Source of the DNA: Clostridium sp. K4410.MGS-306
GTDB taxonomy: Bacteria > Cyanobacteriota > Vampirovibrionia > Gastranaerophilales > Gastranaerophilaceae
DNA length: 64,000 nucleotides
Assembly (NCBI GenBank): GCA_000980375.1
Contig: LARD01000004.1
Coordinates: forward strand, 1-64,000
Direction: 5' to 3'
Part shown: positions 60,205-64,000 of the stretch, piece by piece
Position numbering within the stretch: the first letter of the stretch is position 1
How the letters are laid out: each line of letters starts with the position of its first letter
Position numbers and translations under genes: made by a program
Notes under the pieces: generated by a model
The model's database searches: none
What the model was told of the DNA's origin: nothing
Seen by the model: only the letters and a program-made list of their open reading frames with translations

Positions 60205-61386
60205 TTAAAGACTTTTGTGTTTTTCAATAATCTGATTAGCCAAGACGTCAATTTTTGCAAAATCTTCGTCTCTAGGCTGGCCTTTAACTATTACATAATC
60301 AAGTTTTTCCGGTTTGATTATTGTGAACATTTTTTCGATTGTTCCTTCAAGGTTTCCGCCCCATCCGTAAGAACCAATAATAGAGTAGTATCTGAGTTTT
60401 GGTCTTAATGCATTAACAAGGTATGCCGCAGTAACAGCAGCCGGGTGAGGGCCTGCCAGAACCATAGAAGAACCTAATACAACTGTTGCACAGTCAACCA
60501 GCTCCATTGAAAGTTCACCTTCATCGCAGTGTACCAGATCAAATAGTTTTACTTCGATACCTGCTTCTGTAAGCTTTTGGTTCAACCTGTCAACAAGCAT
60601 TGTTGTGCTTTCGTACATAGATACATAAGGGATTACCACTTTGTTTTCTACTCTGTCTGATGTCCAGTCAGCGTAAAGGTCAAGTATCCATTGCGGTTTG
60701 TCGTAGATTGGACCGTGGCTTGGAAGAATAATATCAACATCCATTGCTTTAACTTTGTCTGTGTATTTTTTTGCAAAGCTTCTAAACGGCATAATGATTT
60801 CTGCATAGTATCTTTTTGCTGCTTCCACAAGACCGTCTGTATAGTCTGCAAAAAGCTCATGTTTTGTGTAGTGAGCACCTAAAAAGTCACAGGTAAAGAG
60901 CATTTTGTCTTCTTTTAAGTAAGAAAACATTGTGTCCGGCCAGTGTACAAAAGGTGCAAAAATAAACTGGAATGTTTTATCACCGAGTGATAGTTCATCT
61001 CCGTCATTGATTACAATGAATTTGTCTTCTTCAACGTGAAGCATGTTCATTACATTTTCTTTAACTTTTGCATTTGTCACCACTTTTGCCTGCGGGAACA
61101 TTTCCAAAAGCATTGGGATGCCGCCGGAGTGGTCTTGTTCTGCGTGGTTTGAGATAATGTAATCTACATGAGTAATATTGTTTTCTTGCAGTCTTTTTTT
61201 GTATTCATCAAGCTTTTTAGGATAGTCTGTGTCAACAATCGCTGTTTTTTCGCTGCCTTTAACAAGATATGAGTTGTAAGTGGTTCCCTGAGGCAGCGGA
61301 ACAAGCTGGTCAAAAAGCTGTCTGTTGGCGTCTTTTGAACCTATATAAAAGACATTGTTTTTTATGGGTCTGATTTTTAAATCCAT
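60205..61386 (-). CDS. A-type flavodiiron protein (oxygen/NO reductase)
   Basis: A 393-residue enzyme that reduces oxygen to water, or NO to N2O, in anaerobes. The N-terminal metallo-beta-lactamase domain (about 1-245) keeps the diiron ligands HAEQDHSG, FVHWPDT, TCDFLGAH and SHGPIY. The C-terminal flavodoxin domain (about 250-393) binds FMN. ATG at 61386 follows AGGAGAC; upstream in-frame codons lack one. The rubredoxin gene 67 bases upstream is its likely electron donor. Confidence 0.94.
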   Translation of the reverse strand: MDLKIRPIKNNVFYIGSKDANRQLFDQLVPLPQGTTYNSYLVKGSEKTAIVDTDYPKKLDEYKKRLQENNITHVDYIISNHAEQDHSGGIPMLLEMFPQAKVVTNAKVKENVMNMLHVEEDKFIVINDGDELSLGDKTFQFIFAPFVHWPDTMFSYLKEDKMLFTCDFLGAHYTKHELFADYTDGLVEAAKRYYAEIIMPFRSFAKKYTDKVKAMDVDIILPSHGPIYDKPQWILDLYADWTSDRVENKVVIPYVSMYESTTMLVDRLNQKLTEAGIEVKLFDLVHCDEGELSMELVDCATVVLGSSMVLAGPHPAAVTAAYLVNALRPKLRYYSIIGSYGWGGNLEGTIEKMFTIIKPEKLDYVIVKGQPRDEDFAKIDVLANQIIEKHKSL

Positions 61387-61453
61387 GGTCAGTCTCCTTA
61401 TTATAAAAGGGGATTCCACTGCCAAAAATCCTTTGTGTCAACGGTTTGATTAA

Positions 61454-61591
61454 TTATGCTTTTGTAAACTGGTCTTTTCCGACTCCGCATACAGGGCATA
61501 TCCAATCAGCAGGTAAATCTTCAAAGGCTATATCGTTGTTTTCTTCAGGGTCATATTCATAACCGCATACAAGACAAATATATTTATCCAT
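61454..61591 (-). CDS. Rubredoxin
   Basis: A 45-residue redox protein with one iron bound by four cysteines: Cys6 and Cys9 (YICLVCGY) and Cys32 and Cys35 (ICPVCGVGK), with the aromatic core residues conserved. AAAAGGAG precedes the ATG. It is directly upstream of the flavodiiron protein and probably passes electrons to it. Confidence 0.95.
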   Translation of the reverse strand: MDKYICLVCGYEYDPEENNDIAFEDLPADWICPVCGVGKDQFTKA

Positions 61592-61717
61592 CGAGTTGCT
61601 CCTTTTGTCATTTTACCTGAGCAGTATAAATTATTATCTGATAAAAATAAATTGCCGTATAGACTAAGTTAAATATTGTAAATAATATTCAATGTTTCTA
61701 AAAATAGGTTATAAAGG

Positions 61718-61723
61718 TATAAT
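61718..61723 (+). promoter_or_regulatory. -10 box of the helicase gene, predicted leaderless
   Basis: TATAAT ends six bases before the ATG at 61730, with no ribosome binding site and no clear -35. Confidence 0.5.
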
Positions 61724-61729
61724 ATTTCT

Positions 61730-63766
61730 ATGGAAAATTTAACACCGCAAAATACCGAAAATATCCAAAACACCCAAAATGCATCTTTGCCTGTTGTCAA
61801 AAAATATGTGCTGAAAAAAAGCAGCGCACAAAACACACAGGTTCAATACAAAATAGACTACGAAAAAGACCTTAACCCGGCCCAGCTTGAGGCTGTCAAA
61901 ACAAAAGACGGTGCAGTGCTTGTTATTGCCGGTGCGGGTTCCGGCAAGACAAAAACTCTTACCTACCGTGTGGCAAGGCTTATTGAAAGCGGTGTAAAAC
62001 CTGATAATATCCTGCTTTTGACTTTTACAAAAAAAGCAGCTGATGAAATGCTCAATCGTGCAGTTATGATTCTTGATTCGCGCTGCGAAAAGGTAGCGGG
62101 CGGAACTTTCCATTCTTTTTCAAACTATATCTTAAGAAAATACTCTGACTGTCTTGAGCTTAGAAACAATTTCACCATTATTGACCGTGCTGACGCAGAA
62201 GATGTGATAAACCATATCCGTGCACAGGTTGCAACAAAACAGGAAAAACGCTTCCCGAGAAAAGGCACTATTCTTGATATTTATTCAAAAGCAGTGAACA
62301 AAAACATGAGTGCTGAAGCAGTTATAGAAAGCGAATACAATCAGTTTGCACATTGTGTGGAAAAAATAAACGAAATTTCAAAACAATATATCTCCTACAA
62401 GCGCGAAAACAGCCTGCTTGATTATGATGATCTTCTTTTGTACCTTCGCACCCTCTTGCAGTCAAACGATGAGATAAGAAAAAAACTCTCAAACCAGTAT
62501 AAATATATAATGATAGACGAATATCAAGACACTAACTCTTTGCAAGCTGATATCATAAGACTGCTGGCGTCAGAGCACAACAATGTAATGGCGGTTGGTG
62601 ATGATTCGCAGAGCATTTATTCTTTCAGAGGGGCAAATTTTAGAAATATCCTTGATTTTCCGGCTATATTTCCGAATACAAAAATTATAAAACTTGAGCA
62701 AAACTACAGAAGCTCGCAAAATATACTTGCTCTCACAAATGAAGTTATCTCAAGGGCAAAGGAAAAGTATACAAAAAATTTGTTTTCCACAATTGAACAC
62801 CCTGAAAAACCGGCTTTGATTTGTACAAACGACATGCAGACAGAAGCGGAGTTTGTAGCGCAAAGAGTGCTGGAGCTGCAAGAAGATGACATCTCTTTAA
62901 ATGACATAGCTGTGCTGTGCCGCAGTGCCAGAATGACCTATAACCTTGAAATAGAGCTTGCAAAGCGTGCAATCCCTTATCGAAAATTCGGCGGGCTCAA
63001 ATTTATAGAAACAGCCCATGTTAAAGACGTAATTGCGCATCTTCGTGTTGTGTTGAACCCCAATGATATTATAAGCGTTAACAGAATCCTTCTTTTGCTC
63101 GACGGTATAGGCGCGCAATCAGCGATGAAGCTTTTACCTGTGGTTGCAAAAGAAAATCTTGATACGGAAAAAATGATGCTTCCTGTCAAAAAAAATACGG
63201 ATGGCATAAAAAAACTCTTTACAACAATCGAGCAGCAGCGCAAATACCTTATGAATCCGGCTACTGTTGTGGATAATATTCTTGCTTATTACGAGCCTGT
63301 TTTGATGGAAAAATACGATGACTATCAAAAACGATTGAAGGATTTGGAGCATTTTCGCTATTTGTCAGAACAGTATAAGAATCTTGAGGATTTTTTAAGC
63401 GACCTTGCTCTGGAACCGCCTGACAGCTCTGTATCTGAAGTTGAAGACGGGGCACAGCCGGATGAATATCTTACTCTGTCCACAATCCACAGTGCAAAGG
63501 GGCTTGAGTGGAAAGCTGTTTTTATTATAGGTGCTGTTGACGGGCGCTTCCCCAGTGTTTACTCTTTTAATTCCGAAGAAGAGCTGGACGAGGAGCTTCG
63601 CCTCATGTATGTTGCCGCAACACGTGCCAAGTCTTATCTTTATATTACTTATCCTATTGATATGTTTGACCACGCTACAGGCATGGTTTTGTCCAAGCCG
63701 TCAAGATTTTTGGACGGAATACCAGAAGACATTCTCGAGCGCTGGGCGCTTGAATTAGAAGACTGA
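61730..63766 (+). CDS. UvrD/PcrA-type superfamily I DNA helicase
   Basis: A 678-residue 3'-5' helicase. Motif I AGAGSGKTKTLTYR (about 66-79), motif II IDEYQDTNS, motif III VGDDSQSIYSFRGA, motif V STIHSAKGLEWKAVFI and motif VI LMYVAATRAKSYLYI are all present. The first 45 residues are a polar extension. It lacks the C-terminal extension of some PcrA proteins. Role in repair or Rep-like replication restart cannot be separated by sequence. Predicted leaderless. Confidence 0.9.
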   Translation: MENLTPQNTENIQNTQNASLPVVKKYVLKKSSAQNTQVQYKIDYEKDLNPAQLEAVKTKDGAVLVIAGAGSGKTKTLTYRVARLIESGVKPDNILLLTFTKKAADEMLNRAVMILDSRCEKVAGGTFHSFSNYILRKYSDCLELRNNFTIIDRADAEDVINHIRAQVATKQEKRFPRKGTILDIYSKAVNKNMSAEAVIESEYNQFAHCVEKINEISKQYISYKRENSLLDYDDLLLYLRTLLQSNDEIRKKLSNQYKYIMIDEYQDTNSLQADIIRLLASEHNNVMAVGDDSQSIYSFRGANFRNILDFPAIFPNTKIIKLEQNYRSSQNILALTNEVISRAKEKYTKNLFSTIEHPEKPALICTNDMQTEAEFVAQRVLELQEDDISLNDIAVLCRSARMTYNLEIELAKRAIPYRKFGGLKFIETAHVKDVIAHLRVVLNPNDIISVNRILLLLDGIGAQSAMKLLPVVAKENLDTEKMMLPVKKNTDGIKKLFTTIEQQRKYLMNPATVVDNILAYYEPVLMEKYDDYQKRLKDLEHFRYLSEQYKNLEDFLSDLALEPPDSSVSEVEDGAQPDEYLTLSTIHSAKGLEWKAVFIIGAVDGRFPSVYSFNSEEELDEELRLMYVAATRAKSYLYITYPIDMFDHATGMVLSKPSRFLDGIPEDILERWALELED

Positions 63767-63814
63767 TAAGCGTATAATTTTTTTAACTAAGAATCAGAAA
63801 AAACGGAGAATTAT

Positions 63815-64000
63815 ATGTCTGAAAAAATAGAAATATCTGTATCAAAAGGTCTTTTGGAAGAAACTCCTGCAAATGTACTTGTTGTTAACCTTTTTGAAGG
63901 GGTTAAAATTCCGGCGGGTGCTACAGGTGCCATAGATGTTGCGTTAGACGGATTGATTTCAAAATTTATTATTGCAAAAGAAGGATTTGACGGAAAATTC
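63815..64000 (+). CDS. pepA: Leucyl aminopeptidase (M17), N-terminus only
   Basis: The first 62 residues of what looks like a cytosol aminopeptidase. The segment NVLVVNLFEGVKIPAGATGA followed by LDGLISKF matches the N-terminal domain of M17 peptidases. GGAG lies six bases before the ATG. The catalytic domain is beyond the window. Confidence 0.65.
   Translation, partial: MSEKIEISVSKGLLEETPANVLVVNLFEGVKIPAGATGAIDVALDGLISKFIIAKEGFDGKF

Noticed and set aside
61739..62113. Long antisense frames over real genes, such as this one across the helicase
   Set aside because: They mirror the codon pattern of the true gene, have no ribosome site and no recognisable domains.
1..64000. CRISPR arrays, tRNA or rRNA genes, IS elements, complete prophage
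   Set aside because: No regularly spaced repeats, no cloverleaf or rRNA core, no transposase, integrase or phage structural gene was seen.

Overview
The window looks like a chromosomal segment of an anaerobic, AT-rich bacterium, most likely a non-photosynthetic relative of cyanobacteria from the gut (Vampirovibrionia/'Melainabacteria', order Gastranaerophilales). The assignment is inference. It rests on the low GC content, an anaerobic enzyme set (Fe-S serine dehydratase, class II ribonucleotide reductase, rubredoxin plus flavodiiron protein), a chemotaxis/flagellar-type export remnant, and several small proteins with lineage-typical motifs (CPHGLPMGACPIC, an 'NISFK' N-terminus, a 'MGLAASQA' start). 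No photosynthesis gene, tRNA, rRNA, CRISPR array, transposase or complete phage gene set was seen.

Layout. 1-7.7 kb: the start of an unknown gene, a sugar-type MFS transporter, an operon of a thiamine-diphosphate 2-oxo-acid decarboxylase with both L-serine dehydratase subunits, and a convergent flhB-fliA-histidine kinase operon. 7.9-14.3 kb: pheT, a HEAT-like protein, tatD, then holA-holB. 14.3-14.6 kb: a gene-free stretch that looks like a small RNA with its own terminator. 14.6-24.0 kb: nrdJ, a 340-bp fold-back element with 53-bp perfect inverted repeats, the dgkA/ybeY/pgpH operon, a 48-residue membrane peptide gene, yebC and ilvD. 24.1-31.0 kb: a membrane protein, miaA, a GT39-type transferase, a stand-alone array of Clp N-domains, and a small-protein gene with a long structured leader. 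31.0-40.2 kb: DAHP synthase, a sugar nucleotidyltransferase, a YhaM-like nuclease, ftsH, a small accessory patch with two XRE regulators, miaB and an SNase-like secreted protein. 40.2-47.6 kb: a six-gene operon (dapA, HAD phosphatase, class III aminotransferase, alpha/beta hydrolase with Cys nucleophile, membrane protein, BioF-like synthase), then a J-protein and queE. 47.6-54.3 kb: a compact chemotaxis module (MCP, CheA-REC, tandem CheW) with an HD protein and a Bax-inhibitor-like protein. 54.5-60.2 kb: a second GT39-type protein, then the most striking locus. 60.2-64 kb: flavodiiron protein, rubredoxin, a UvrD-type helicase and the start of a leucyl aminopeptidase.

The best candidate for an undescribed system is 56.7-60.2 kb. 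A consensus promoter (TTGACA-17-TACAAT) drives a leader carrying the core of a cobalamin riboswitch. The riboswitch does not head a B12 uptake or synthesis gene. It heads a four-gene operon of unrecognised proteins: a Cys/His-motif helical protein, a membrane protein built from an internal duplication, and two small helical proteins, closed by a strong terminator. The same genome has a B12-dependent ribonucleotide reductase (nrdJ) without such a riboswitch.

Other genome-wide hints: several genes (holA, the 24.1-kb membrane protein, miaB, uvrD-like) have a TATAAT-type -10 box ending 6-7 bases before the ATG and no ribosome binding site, which predicts leaderless mRNAs. GTG and TTG starts are common. 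All functional calls are from reading sequence and motifs; no database search was run.
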